This document shows, piece by piece, positions 13,766 to 26,238 of a stretch of DNA of 64,000 nucleotides (the first letter of the stretch is position 1; every line of letters begins with the position of its first letter). Both the position numbers and the translations under genes were made by a program. Source of the stretch: Rhizoclosmatium globosum (lineage: Eukaryota > Chytridiomycota > Chytridiomycetes > Chytridiales > Chytriomycetaceae); the NCBI GenBank assembly GCA_002104985.1, contig MCGO01000021.1, forward strand, positions 62,001-126,000. The letters run 5' to 3'. The notes beneath the pieces were generated by a model. It searched no databases and was not told the origin of the DNA. It saw only the letters and a list, made by a program, of their open reading frames with translations.

Positions 13766-15465
13766 ATGGCAACCAGCACCGGCAACTACTCTAGCGGTAG
13801 TACAAGTACCGGTACTAGTTCAAGCAGCCATCGAAGAGACGCACGCGGAGGGCATTCAAACAACAACAACAACAACAACAGCAACGACCCACTCGTGTAC
13901 GCGCAACAACTAGTCCGCGACCGAGTGCGCACGTTCTACTACTCGTCGCCGCTCTCAACGTGTCTCTTGGGCACTGGCCTCTGTCTGGGCCTCGCGGGAC
14001 TCACGGGTCTTGTTCCGCTGCGAGCCGCCTCGTTCCACCCGCGACTCGCCTTTGCCCCGGCCTGGCAACTCCACAGAATCCCGCTTTCCGTGGCAGTGCT
14101 TGGCCGCAGTTTGCCGCAGTTTGTTGGTTCGGTTGTGTCCATTGTCACCTGGTTTGTTGTCTAGTATTAATACTACCACCCGCTTAAACCTGACAACAAT
14201 CACTCAGGCACGCTCAACTCGAAGCCCTGGTCTGCGGAACGGGCGACACTGTCAAAGACGGCAGAATCGTGAAACGTGGGTCAAACAACAGATCAAGAAA
14301 AACAATCTACGAATGGCTCGTCTCAAAGAACCCCTTCCTCAAGATCCAACTTGCTCTGCTTGTCGCCACTACTGCCCTCGAACTTCTCTTGTACTCGGAT
14401 CCCAAAGATCCTCTTAGTGCCGTCTACTTGTCGGGCTCAAGTGTCCTCAGTCAAACTCAGAAGGCTGTCTTGGTGTTTCCTTACTCGCTTTTCCCAATCT
14501 TTGATGCTGCTATTCGTTGGACTTGGGCTTTCATGGAGTTGGAGAAGGATACTCTCATTTTTGGTGTAAGTTTGCCCCCACGAGTAGTGAGACCATTGCA
14601 CTTGTTCAAAGAACGGGATCTATGTGTGAGATCATGTCTGAGAGAGGAACGATTGACGGAATGTTGTATGAGTGAAACGAATGAGATTGGAGTGTAGAAT
14701 CGTATAGCGAGGTTTTGAGACGGAACATCAAAGTCGAAAAGGCATGTGACGACGTCGAAAAGGCATGTGATTGTAGTGAACGAAGAAATGATACTTGCGA
14801 CTGGAACTATTGCCAACACAAGAAATGACTCATCCATCTGGGATAAAATAGGTTGTTCCAGTCCGCCCAATCTACGTTCCCCTCGTCACAACCCTCATGG
14901 GCGGTGGCTCCTTCACATCCCTCCTGAAAGGATTCATTGTCTCCGCAACCGTGTCAACAGCCCTCAAACTCCGCCGCGGAGGAGCAGACCTCGCCCGCCG
15001 TGACACAGACGACACCGACCTCGACCTCGACGACCCTCCCGAACTCGTATACGAATTCCTGCGTGACTTTGGAATCGGGTGGTACAGATGGACGAAAGCC
15101 GTCATCAAGAAGCTCCTCAACATCCGGTCAGCTGCAGGAGGAGACGCGAAGGGAAAACAGTCGTTGCGTCGACCACCAAGCTCAGAGTGTTTAATGTGAA
15201 TGACGCGGCAACGTTCTTTGATGTGACTGTTTTGCCTGCGATTGGGCCTTTTGTGGCGGAGGCGAGAGACGCGCTTGTGAAGGTTGCGAATGAGATTGTT
15301 GTTGCTGGAGATGATGGGGCCGCTCCACAATCTTCACAACGTCGTCAGTATCAACAGCAGCAGCAACAACAGCAACAACAACGAAGAAGAAGAGAGGATT
15401 TGGATATGGAGAATGTGGAAGGTGAAGAGTTTATGGGAAGTGGTTATTCTTTGAAGCCACGATAA
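13766..15465 (+). CDS. Multipass membrane protein, Derlin (DER1)-like
   Basis: Starts at ATG 13766 with a Ser/Thr/Gly/Asn-rich N terminus that includes an (AAC)n-coded Asn run near 13860-13887. Several hydrophobic segments follow (CLLGTGLCLGLAGLTGLVPL; LALLVATTALELLLY; AVLVFPYSLFPIF; VPLVTTLMGGG). Introns at 14152-14207 and 14564-14861 restore one frame (TW-HAQLEALV and LIF-VRPIYVPLV). A frame break near 15165 joins the last segment, which has a Gln run and ends at 15465. The pattern of an early xRI segment, a LE-containing loop and a PIYVPLV segment suggests the Derlin/rhomboid pseudoprotease family that extracts proteins from the ER for degradation. This family call is tentative; an unrelated polytopic protein is possible. 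Confidence 0.5.
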
Positions 15466-15666
15466 AGCTGTTGCGTGGGTTCTGAAGTCAGAATGTGTTT
15501 GTTGGGTGTATGTGAAATGTCTCTATCATTTGTTTCTTGCGTTATTTTCGCTTTTCTTGTCTCCAATCATTCCAAATAAATACAGTTAACAAGAGCGCTA
15601 ATGGAAGTACTAAGCGGGCCTTTGGTTGAGTAGAATTGCCACATCACAAAAACCTTCACCCCAAAA

Positions 15667-16534
15667 ATGAAGACCTTCTCAGCAGTTCTCCTCGCCTTCT
15701 TGGCCCTCCTTTCCCTTGTCGCTGCAGCCAAAGGCCCAGCCATCACCCACAAGGTCTACTTTGACATTGAGCAAGATGGAAAGGCTCTCGGAAGGTACAT
15801 GCACCTTTTGATTGAAATCCCCTATCCCTAACTTAACCCAAAAACTAAACCTAATAAATACAGAATTGTCATGGGTCTCTACGGAAAGACTGTCCCAAAG
15901 ACTGCCGAGGTGAATTCAACTGCTCTGGGTTCTCCTTGCGCTTGCTTCTCACATCATGTAAAAACTCCCATAGAACTTCCGCGCTCTTGCCACTGGTGAA
16001 AAGGGTTCGGATACAAGGGCTCCAAGTTCCACCGTGTCATTAAGCAGTTCATGATCCAGGTACTGGGTTTTTTGAATTTCTGCAATAACTGGAGAGAGTG
16101 GTTCCTAAAACAACCTTTCAATTAGGGAGGAGACTTCACCCGTGGAGACGGTACCGGAGGAAAGTCTATTTACGGTGACAAGTTTGCCGACGAGAACTTC
16201 AAGCTCCGTCACAGTACGTGTTGAACAAAAATGCACCCCCCTTCTCTTCCCCCCCAAAGAACTCACGTTAACACTCCCCAAATCAGCCAAGGTCGGTTTG
16301 CTCTCCATGGCCAACGCCGGCAGAGACACCAACGGATCCCAGTTCTTCATCACCACTGTCGTTACCTCCTGGTTGGACGGAAAGCACGTTGTCTTTGGAG
16401 AGGTTCTTGAGGGTTACGATATCGTCAAGGCGATTGAGAAGACTCCAACTAACCCTGGAGACAAGCCAAAGAAGGAGGTTATTATTGCTGATTCGGGAGA
16501 GATTAAGATTGAGGAGGCTGCTGCTGAGCTCTAA
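15667..16534 (+). CDS. Secretory-pathway cyclophilin (peptidyl-prolyl isomerase)
   Basis: A five-exon gene. Exon 1 (15667-15794) encodes a clear signal peptide (hydrophobic core [15 protein letters not shown]) and the start of the cyclophilin fold. Introns are 15795-15863, 15910-15973, 16060-16135 and 16214-16286, all with matching phases. Active-site residues are kept: FHRVI, QFFITT, and [13 protein letters not shown]. The protein resembles cyclophilin B, which speeds proline isomerisation during folding in the ER. It ends in EEAAAEL with no HDEL/KDEL signal, so it may be secreted or held by another means. One base appears to be missing in a T run near 16006: the sequence gives GEKGSD where every cyclophilin expects [10 protein letters not shown]. 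Confidence 0.93.
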
Positions 16535-16632
16535 AAACAACACGCTTTGTTTGTGTTAAGTGAATCAACGTGTGTGTGAAATAAAGTGGGCTGTTTCGAT
16601 AATGGTTTTTTTGTATCTCCCGGACGGGATCT

Positions 16633-17970
16633 TTATTCAACCTTCTTGTCTGTATCATTTGGTGCTGCATAACTGTTCCCAATCATGAAAGGCTTAGTCT
16701 TATCCCCCCACAAGATATACCTCGCCATTCTCCCAATAGGATCCTCCACAGTCTTAACGCTCTCAAAATTCAACCCATCCCGTCCCCCATAATGCCTAAC
16801 AAACAAGTGACAAGCAATATTCTTACTCCAATCCCATCCACTCAACCCCGCCGCCGTATGAATCAAATGCCGCTCCAAAAAATTCGGATTCTGCATCGTC
16901 CCCAATTCAACATGAATCAACTCCTGCGACGGTCCACCCCCAGGCTTCGCAAGCGTCTTCCAAAGCATATGCGGCAACTCCACAGAATGCTCTCTCCACT
17001 CCCCGTCCCGAAACGTCACATAGAATTTATACCAATCAACCATGAACCGTGCACACCGCTTGTTGATCAGGATCCCGTTCCCGGTTCCACCATACACGCC
17101 GTCACTGGGTTCCTCGCGCCCATCACGTCTCGTGCTTTTCGAGGAACGATTTCGTTGGGGGGTAGGGTTCAGGCGTCGTGATGGATTTATTGAATCGGCC
17201 AAGGTTGTGTAACGGTTTCAACCAGAACACGTCAAAGTCGGAATATATGCCTCCATAGATAGTCGCGATTTCCATCCTCAGAACGTCGGACTGGTGTTCG
17301 GGGACGTTTACTGTGTGTTGGAACACCTGGTTCGCGTGGCGTGAGGGGACTAGTATCAGGTTAAAGTCCTTGATGGCCTGGAAAGAATAACAAAAACCGT
17401 TTAAATCATGAACAAAAACAACATAAAGAAACGCTTACCTTTTGAAAAACTCACTCTCCAAGTCAAACTTGAATCCATGGATATACATGGCGAACGGCTG
17501 CATAATTCATCACGCTTTTCAAACTGACGTAGTGATGGAACTTGAATTTCATGCCGTCCCGTACACGCCGTGATAAACGTTTGGGATTGGGCATCGTGAC
17601 AGGTCTTTTGGGTTACGGCTGTGCAAGTTGAGTAGAGCCTGTTCCACGCGTCTGTGGCTGTGTCGTTGAGGGGTTCGTTGAAGGGGGTTTCGGGTTTGTA
17701 TGTGAGTGGGTCATAAAGCAGCCGGCGGCAATAGAGCTTCTTTATCATTTGGATGGATTTGAGTTGGGATTTGGAGGTGGGAGGGCGGTGGTGGGAGGTA
17801 TTTGTGATATGGGCTGTCATCAGATTTGAGTGGGTCTGGACATATTTGGCTGGGCAGCCATGAACGATGTTTGCTTCCTTGGCTTCGGATAGTTATGAAA
17901 GAGAGTACGATAAAGAGATTCCAAAGAACGCGATGAGTTGAAAATGCGCTTGAGGTTTCGGTGTAAACAT
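16633..17970 (-). CDS. Glycosyltransferase with DXD sugar-binding motif (Gly_transf_sug type)
   Basis: The core (about 17200-17330) reads RMEIATIYGGIYSDFDVFWL, the classic acidic DXD site of the GT32/Gly_transf_sug family, which uses a nucleotide sugar and a metal ion in the Golgi. Downstream, GGTGNGILINK and a His/Trp-rich C terminus continue the fold to the stop at 16633. The N terminus (ATG at 17970) has one hydrophobic stretch, in line with a type II Golgi protein. An intron near 17380-17440 joins KAIKDFN to the upstream exon. Frame breaks near 17140, 17490 and 17890 are needed to link the parts; start choice is therefore uncertain. Sugar and acceptor cannot be told from the sequence. Confidence 0.7.
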
Positions 17971-18219
17971 CCTTGTCAAATTGACCTTGAGTTTGTAAGG
18001 AGTGGAAAGCATTAAATGATTCAATTCTCACCTGATTATATTACTGAATTGGTGTATCGGAAGGTCGCGCAAACAGATGTTGTCTTTTTGACAGGTTTCA
18101 AAGCGGGACGATTTCCTCAACGCTTTTCACTTCAAAACACATATGAGGAAAAGAGGGTTTATTGGGGTTTCAAGAGGTACACCAAATACATAACGACAAC
18201 TGAAAATAATTAATAGACT

Positions 18220-21200
18220 TTAGTCCTCCTGCTTAGCCAGGGATTGTGCTGCAACAAGCTCAGCAAACTGTCCATTCAATTTGAGCAACTCATCATAAGT
18301 TCCTTGTTCAGTCACTTGGCCAGCTTTGCAGACAACGATATGGTCGGCATTCTGGATCGTTGAAAGTCTGTGGGCAATGACAACAGTGGTCCTTCCTTCA
18401 GCGGCAACATCCAACGCTTGTTGAACAACTTTCTCAGACTCAGAATCCAAAGCAGATGTAGCTTCGTCCAACAACAATAACTTGGGGTTACGAATGAGAG
18501 CGCGCGCAATTGCAACACGCTGCTTTTGACCACCACTTAATTGGCCACCCTTAGATCCAACAAAAGTGTTATAACCTTCCGGCAAAGACACAATGAAATC
18601 GTGGATATTTGCTTTACGAGCTGCAGTCTCAATTTCCTCTTGAGAAGCAACACCGTTTGGAGCTCCATAAGCGATATTATCACGGACAGAGTAGTTGAAC
18701 AAGACAGGTTCTTGTCCGACGAGAGCCATTGAGAACGAAGATTTGAAAGGTTCCAGTCCTTGACGGACGTTCATCAAATTCTGCACGACCTTCGTGCAAA
18801 TCATACCATCGCTCCATAATTCCAATCATGGTAGACTTTCCACATCCTGATGGTCCAACGAGAGCAACGGTTTGTCCAGGAAGGGCTTTGATGGACATTC
18901 CTTGAAGAACTGGAACATCTGGTCTAGCAGGGTAGTTGAAGACACCATCCTTCACCTCGGCAATTCCCTTCACTTCAGATGGGTTAGCTGTGGCACCTTC
19001 CGTACTAGCAGGGTTGATACGTGAAGTACGATCCAAAAGATCGAAAATGTTGAGAGCAGCAAGTTTAGCCTTGACGTAGTTTGGCGCAAGCGAAGATGCT
19101 TGACCCAAACTAATCGCAGTGAAAATGACGGCAAACATGACTTTTAAAACGTTTGGTGCCTCCATGACTCCATTAATGACAAACTTAGATCCAGCATAGA
19201 ACGCAAGTGCATAGGTCAAGAAAATGACAGCTTGTCCGAATGAGAAACCAATAGCGGCAACAAGACCTCCCTTGATGGCGATACGATGTGGCTCACGAAT
19301 GTTTTCCTTATACAAGTCCAAGAACATCTTTTCCTTGGTCAAGGTCATGACAGTTCTGATTTGATCGATGGCTTCGTTGGAAATGTTTGAGGCATCTTCA
19401 TAGGCTTCCTTGGTTTTAGACCCAAATCCAGTCATCATGCTCATTTGCAATTGTCCAGCGGCACCCATTAGTGGCATAGTTCCTAGGACAACCAGTGAAA
19501 GTTGCCATCCGTTGAAAAAGGCAATGACAAGACCAGCGACGATACCAGCTGCAAGCTGAACTAGAGTAGCCATTGATTGTCCAACAAGACCTTGGACTTG
19601 GAAAGCATCTTCAGACAGCTGTCCAGTAATGATCCCCGTCGAATGTTTTTCATCATCAAAGAAGGCAATTTCTAGAGTTCAATAGAGTTAGTTGGTTGAT
19701 TTACGTATTAGTAACTGTTACCTTGACGCAAGAGAGCCTCAAAGGTCTTCTCGCGCAACTTTCGTGTCAATCGTTCACCAGCAGTTCCGAAACAAGTAAT
19801 AGAGACAACGTTGACAACAAAAGAGCCAAGAGAAATAGCTACAAACATGAGAGACCAGAAACGAAGACCGTTGTTACGTTCGTCATCATTTGGGTTACCA
19901 AACACGTTGATAATTTCAGAGAAAATCTATGACGAAAGTAACGTTAGTGTCACAAGCGTCACAAGTAAAATTAGATTTCAAAACTCACGATGGAGAACAG
20001 TGGGAAGACGATACCGTTTCCACCAGCCATGATAGACCCCAACAAAAGAATCCACCATTCACTGGCATTCATGGCATAGAGCCTGAACAACGGCAATCCA
20101 CGCTTCAACTTTTGCTTCTCTTCCTTCTTCTTCTCCTCTTCCTCAGCCTTCTTTTTGTCGCGACGGGCTTGAGCAGCAGTCTGAAGCGCCAACTTTGCAG
20201 CTGAAGTGGTAGCTTCCATCTTGAGAACAACAGCATCACCTTCCTTACGTACGGCATCAGCAACAATAAAACCGGATTCAGATGCTTTCTCTGATCCACT
20301 GGACACCGCTTCCTTCTTTGGCTTAGCTTCGACAGATTGTTCTTCAGCTTCACGAAGAGCTTGGGCGGCAACAAGTTTTGCATAGGCTCCATTCTCTTTG
20401 TCCAATAATTCGTTGTGCGTTCCCTGTTCAATGATTTCTCCAGATCCCATGACGACAATCAAATCAGCGTTTTTGATGGTACTCAAACGGTGAGCAACAA
20501 CAATCGTAGTTCTGCCCTTTGATGCGACGTCAAGAGCTGCTTGAACGACACGTTCAGAAGTAGTATCAAGAGCGGATGTAGCTTCGTCCAACAAGAGAAT
20601 CTTTGGATCTCTCATAACAGCTCTGGCAATGGCAATTCGCTGTTTTTGTCCACCAGACATCATTCCACCAGCCTCACCGACTGAAGTGTCAAGTCCATTT
20701 GGAAGCGACTGGATAAAGTCCCAAGCGTTTGCAATACGACAAGCTTGCTCGATCTTAGCATCCAACACTCCCTTGGAGTACACGCTTTCTGGGTGGTCCT
20801 CTTGCATTCCAATGAGCAGGTTTTCACGGACGGTACGGTCAAACAAGATGGGCTCTTGTGAAACAATACCGATTTGCTTACGAAGCCAACCAACATTCAG
20901 ATCACGGACGTTGATTCCATCAACGGAGACGGTACCAGCAACAGGGTCATAGAAACGTTCCAAAAGCTTAACAATAGTAGACTTTCCAGATCCTGAAGCA
21001 CCAACCAGCGCAACAGTCTTTCCAGCTTCAACTCGAAGGGAGAACTTTTTCAAGATGGGAACTTCAGCACGTTGTGGGTAGTGGAAGTCAACATTCTCAA
21101 AGACGACATGTCCGAGACAAGATTCAGGGCGAGCTCCTTCAGCAGAGAATGGGTTGATAGGAGAAACTCTGTCGATAGTTTCGAAAATCGTTCCAGCAAC

Positions 21201-22462
21201 ACCAGTGGCAGAAGAAATAGCCGCGAGAGATGGACCGAGCAATCCAAGAGAGAAAGCACCGATAATGATGGAGAAGAAGGTGGTAATAACCTGTCCAGAG
21301 TTCATGTACTCAGGAATGAGCTTTCCACCATACCAGAATCCAAGAGAATAAGTGGCAAAGATAATCATGAACGCGACTCCAACAGCAAGACCGTTAGCAA
21401 CAGCACCTCTAATCCCCATCCATTCAGCAACCTTAAGTTTCTCAGAGTATCGTTCAAGTTCCCGCTTCTGACCACCAAAAGCAGTAACAGTCCTCAACGA
21501 CGACAAAACCTCCTGCGCAATAGCGCCAGCTTCCGCATACGCCGTAGCACCGCCAGACTTTCGTGCAGCAAGAGACTTCCCCATCAAAGTCGCAGCCCCA
21601 CCCAACAGTGGGAACGCACAACAAAGAACCAAAGCAAGTCTCCAACCCTTCGAAAACGCAATAATAAAACCAGCAAGGAACGCAGCACTCGACTGGAACA
21701 CGGTTGCAACCTTATCAGAAATACCATCTTGGATCACAACGATATCACCCGTCATACGAGTCGTGATTTCTCCCGTCTGCGTCCTATCAAAGAAAGACAT
21801 ATCTTGACGGAGAACAGCCTCCAAATACTCTTCCCTGATTCTCTATTTACGTAATTGTGGATGAGTAAGCCATCCACCCCAAAACAGCAAAAAAACCAAC
21901 CTTCGCCTGTCGTTCTCCAGCCCAGATCCAAAGCGCCATCTGCGTCCAAGCCGCAATCCCCACAACAACACCAATAACCGTAAGATAGATTACACCTATT
22001 TCAAAAAAAAGAAGAAGGAGAAATAGAGATTAGATCTCTCAAAGCTTTTGTTTTCAAACGCTGAGTTTCAAACCAACCTCGAATCACATCCCGATTCAAC
22101 GCATCCGTATCCTTTGTGAACGGATAACTAATGAGCGATTGCATAATGTCTCCAAAGACGCTGGTGTTCCAAAAACAGATACAGATCAGATCACATACAA
22201 GCAAAAAGCAAAGCTGGTCCGTTACTTACGTCGACATGACAGGTTGCGAGACTCCGTTCACACAGGCACATACGGCACCGGCAGCCATAAGTGCATAGTC
22301 GAATGAGGTTGCATAGCGGAACAGTGTTCTGAAGGGGACTTTTGGCACTTCAGGTTCCTTGGGTGTTGTAGCTGATGCTTCGTCCGTTTCTGGAGTATCA
22401 GACTTCTTTTTCTTGAATAGATTCATTAGCTTGTTTGGGCCAGGCTTCTCAGAGGAAGTCAT
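18220..22462 (-). CDS. Full-length ABC transporter, ABCB/MDR (P-glycoprotein) type
   Basis: Layout is TMD1-NBD1-TMD2-NBD2. The start is the ATG at 22462, ahead of a Lys-rich cytosolic segment; two small exons (22.2-21.9 kb) lead into the large exon 21824-19990. NBD1: Walker [10 protein letters not shown] (about 20.99 kb), signature MSGGQ (20.66 kb), Walker B ILLLDEAT (20.59 kb), H-loop AHRLST. A charged Lys/Glu linker and TMD2 follow, with introns near 19.93-19.99 and 19.67-19.72 kb. NBD2: Walker [10 protein letters not shown] (18.84 kb), LSGGQ (18.54 kb), LLLLDEAT (18.47 kb). Both sites look catalytically competent; NBD1 has Met in place of the usual first Leu of LSGGQ. One frame break at about 18790-18830, just after NBD2 Walker A, is likely a sequence error. 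Expected role is ATP-driven export of lipids, peptides or xenobiotics at the plasma or vacuolar membrane. Confidence 0.93.
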
Positions 22463-22712
22463 GACTAGCGTTCCTTTTTGTGTTCTTTTTTTGAGTGACG
22501 TTTTGGGAAGTGACACGTTGACCAAAAATCGATTGGAGCGAATTCGTCATCAAATCAATTCATGTCGAAACATTGGATGAGTTGCTGAGACCAGACTCAA
22601 CCACCCCCAATTGTTGGATTGAACTCCGACAAAATCCACAAATAGATGACAAATTGATCGAATGACAAATTCATATTCATATTGTAATAAACCAAAAAAC
22701 AAACTACGATAA

Positions 22713-25212
22713 TCATAAAGTAGGATATGCAACGTTTCTAGGACTAGCAGCCGCATCACCACTCGCTCCCCCTGTATTACCGCCAGCACCTTCCCGAACA
22801 ACTCTCAAACTCTCCTCACTCTCAACCTTCACTTTCTGCTGTCCAACAACCTCTTCTTCCACCTCCTTCACAACCCTCGCAACCCCCTTCCCATCCAAAC
22901 TAATCCTCCCCGGCAACCCCCTTCCACCACCCCCACTCCCACCACCACTACCAGCCCCACTCCGAGCAGGCACAATATTCCTCTTCTTTGGTGAAAGCGC
23001 AAAACTCCCAACCCAAACCCAAACAACATCCTCCTCCCCCCCAACAACCATCCCCGTCTCCCTCACATTCGCGTTCCCCAAAACCCCCTTCCGAACCCGC
23101 GTCCAGACTTTATCCCGCGTGTACACGTCGGAAACCGTCCACCGCGTGCGGTCCTGCGCGTCAAGCGTCGCAGCGTACCCGTATGCGTCGAGGACGGCGG
23201 CGGATTTCGCGGTTGAGATGGTGAGGAAGTGGTCGCGGACCATGGCGACGCTGAGGCCTGGGACTGGGTGTCGTTGTGGGTCGACGCGGTGGTTCTCGGA
23301 TTCGGAGTAGAGGCATTCGAGGACGTCTTCGATGAGGGTGTTGACGACTTGGGCGTCGCGGCGTTGGGATTTTGAGTGCAGGTGGTAAGCTGCTGTGGAT
23401 GCTAGGAGGATTGCGAGAGTGAGGAGGGTGAGCCAGTGTTGTTGTGCTTGGTGACGGAGGGTGAGTCGGAGGTGGCAGGTGAAGGAGAGGATGGGTGGGG
23501 AGGAAGAGATGAGGAGTCTGTGGCGACCGGTTGCGTCTACCGTTGTTGAGACGAGGGGCTCAACAGTAGGAGATGATGGGTCTGGACCAGAAAAGATGCG
23601 GAAGTATACGAGGCTCCAGTATTCTTCAAACTTTTCGTCAGTCCACTTTGAACCAATCAAAGCGCGAAGGTGGCGCTTTGCAACAGGTACAGGCATTCCA
23701 ATTACAGTCTTTGTGGCCGGTGAGAGGGCAATCTTGAGTTCATCTTCCGTCATTTCTGGGTCCGCTCGTTTCGGTTGATTGCACTGCATATGGCCCATCC
23801 ACTTTCGTACAATATCATTTCTAAATTATTTCAGCGATAAATACGAGTCAATATGAGCCAATAAAGTAAAAGCAGGGGAGTACTCACAAATAAGAAACTA
23901 GATTCTCAACTTGCACCATCTTCTTGACTTCCCCCTTCACCTTCTCCAAATCCTTGACGCATCCAACAATTTTGGCACCCCCAAGCACTTTGGGAACCAC
24001 TAATTCCCATCCATCCACAAGCCAGCCATTCAAGAACTTTCCAATAAAACTATACTTTACAATATAATCATCCACCGAGCATCCTACAACTTTTTTTGAG
24101 TCACAAATAGCACCTTCAGGACATTCACGCGAGAGGGGAGCAAAATGCGTAAACAAAAGAGAGCCAACGACAGGAGAAGGAAGGATATTGAGGGTAGGAG
24201 CGGGAGTACCGTGGGGGCGGTAAGAAACAGATGACCAAAAAGCAGTGTAGATGGACAAGTAGGAAATCAAGAGAAAGGACAGAGAGACTGACGCGATGGT
24301 TGTAGGAGGTATTTTGGAGAGAGAGAATGTAGAAGATGCAGATTTTGATTTGACAGGTGCAGGTGGACGAACGAATGGTTGTTGCTTCTTTGTTGCAGAA
24401 GGTAGAGGTGCAGGAGATGGATGGTACGTTGCTGGTTTCTGTTGCATGCCTTTGTTGAGAGCAGGTTCAAGCGTGTCCCACGTAAGTTCTTCCTCCTCCT
24501 CTTCCTCTTCCTCGTCATCATCATACTCTTCATCATTTTCTTCATCGTCTTCTTCATAGTTTTCGTCTGCATCGACATCAAACTGGTCGAGAATGTCAGT
24601 TGCAGAGGGAGAAGGGTGTTTCGCCTTTGTTGCAGAGGAGAAGGCCGACGAGGGGAACGATTCAAAGTCCTGAGGAAGGGCCTTTTGCGGAGTAGCGAGT
24701 GCGGCAAAGTCAATAAACTTTGCGGGCGTTGAAACCGTGTTTCGACGAGATGAATCATTTTGTTGTTGTTGAAGCGAAGCAGGTGCGGGAGAGGCAAAAG
24801 CGGAGGTAGTTGCACGACGCGGTGTTTGCGACAGAGTTTGTTGGTTTTGTTGTTTGAATACGGGTGAATCAGGGACAACGACTGATTTTGACTGCTTTGA
24901 CTTTGATGGTTTCGACTGTGGTTTTGCGAGGGGTTCTTCCTCGTCGTCGTCTTGTTCTTGTTCTTGTTCTTGATCTCCAGGGAAAGCAGAAAGAAGAAGC
25001 GGGCGCACGTGGGTGTCAAACAGGTCGACGTAGAACTGTTTCCGTTCGCGCTTCATTGGCAGCGACACGCCCGCTTCACTCAACACGGACATCAGCGAAT
25101 CAATCTTCTGCTCGCTCGCATTGTACTCGCGTGTTACTCCGCGGGGAAGAACTAGTTTGCGCCGGTTGAAGCTGTTGTTGCTGCTCATTGGTGACGATGT
25201 TGCGCTGAGCAT
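22713..25212 (-). CDS. SRC1: Inner nuclear membrane protein, Src1/Heh1/Man1 family
   Basis: Two exons, 25212-23888 and 23820-22713, joined in phase across a 67-nt intron. The N terminus (residues about 30-75) is a HeH/LEM-like helix-extension-helix domain (KIDSLMSVLSEAGV...KRERKQFYVDLF). A long Ser/Lys/Gln and Asp/Glu-rich linker follows, then a first membrane segment (IASVSLSFLLISYLSIY), a lumenal region with paired Cys (CPEGAICDSKKVVGC), a second segment (WLTLLTLAILLASTAAY) and an MSC-type C-terminal domain (VVNTLIEDVLECL...HPVPGLSVAMVRDHF). In yeast and animals such proteins tether chromatin and recruit ESCRT-III to the nuclear envelope. Length and domain order match the family; the frame is intact. 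Confidence 0.88.
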
Positions 25213-25288
25213 TCCACTGATGGTTTTTTATCACGTTCTTTGTTCGGACAGAAACACGTCACATCACTTTATTCTTGCAGTAATTACA

Positions 25289-25976
25289 TTACACACGCGG
25301 TGCAAAGGCTCCCTTAAATGTCCAGTAATACAACTCAGACTCGGGTGGCAGGTGCGATCTTGCTCCATTCTCAACAAGAGTCCATCTACCTTCCTCGTTC
25401 TGCACGAGTTTGCAGTAAGTCGACACACCTGCCAACACATTTGCATGTGCATCACCCAATAATCCTCTTACACCGCAAATAACACCAACAGTATGCGTGC
25501 AGATAACCAAGTCCCCTTCCAACTTCTCCAACAACTCCTCCACCACCTTCGCAAACCGCTCATGCACTTTGGCATCGCTTTCCCACAAGATCTTCTCGCG
25601 CACCGGTTGATACGTTGGATCAATGCACCCTCCACCAGTGCCCAACTCAATCGATAGTCCCTGTGCAAGCTCCGCCGGCCGCTTCGAGCCACTCGCCCAC
25701 GCCCGCCTCGGTCTTGATTGGAACTTTGAGTTGCTGTGAAAGAGGAAGAATCGTTTGGATGCACCGCGAAAGAGGCGACGACAGAATTGTGGCGGAGTCG
25801 TTGAGGATTGTGGCGAGGTGGGCTCCGAGGCATTGCGATTCGGCGATGCCTGATGATGAGAGTGGTGAATCGAGAAGCGAGAACTTGGTTGGTGCTTCTT
25901 GTGTGGGAAGAAAGTCTTGTCGCGTTCCGTGTCTGACAAAGATCACTGTGCGAGTGCGACCTTGTGTTGTCATCAT
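25289..25976 (-). CDS. Histidine phosphatase (phosphoglycerate mutase-like) family protein
   Basis: The N terminus (ATG 25976 or the next Met) carries the catalytic FVRHGTRQDF motif, followed by SPLSSSGIAESQ and SPLSRCIQT, typical of branch-1 histidine phosphatases. The second half is in another frame from about 25665 on and has the second catalytic His in ICTHTVGV. The shift between the two parts is a single-base type break. The His pair and family spacing are complete. The substrate is unknown; relatives include Ubash3/Sts and fructose-2,6-bisphosphatase-like enzymes. It lies 262 nt from the divergent NDUFAF3-like gene. Confidence 0.8.
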
Positions 25977-26238
25977 CTTTGTATTTTAATCAGTTTTAAA
26001 TAGATCATTTCAAAGATTCTAATATTACCGTTATACAACCTGTTCTTTCTACTTGACTCCAAGGTTTACTCCAATTAAAAAGGGTAGAAGCGATGCTTGT
26101 AACTTTGACAAATAAATGAGCCACATTTATTTTCTCTATCTCTATTTTAATACAGCGATGGAGAGTATAAATAAATAAGTAAATTGTGAAATCAGACAAA
26201 AGAGTTGATTTCAAACAAAGAGAAAGAACTCCAAAAAG

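Noticed and set aside
21072..21854. 260-codon open frame on the plus strand
   Set aside because: It is the mirror of the ABC transporter TMD1/NBD1 coding sequence; Arg/Ser/Asn-rich antisense composition, no family signal.
24267..25019. 250-codon alternative minus frame inside the Src1/Heh1 gene
   Set aside because: It overlaps the low-complexity linker of the real frame; its Lys/Asn/Thr/Gln-rich translation comes from repeated codons.
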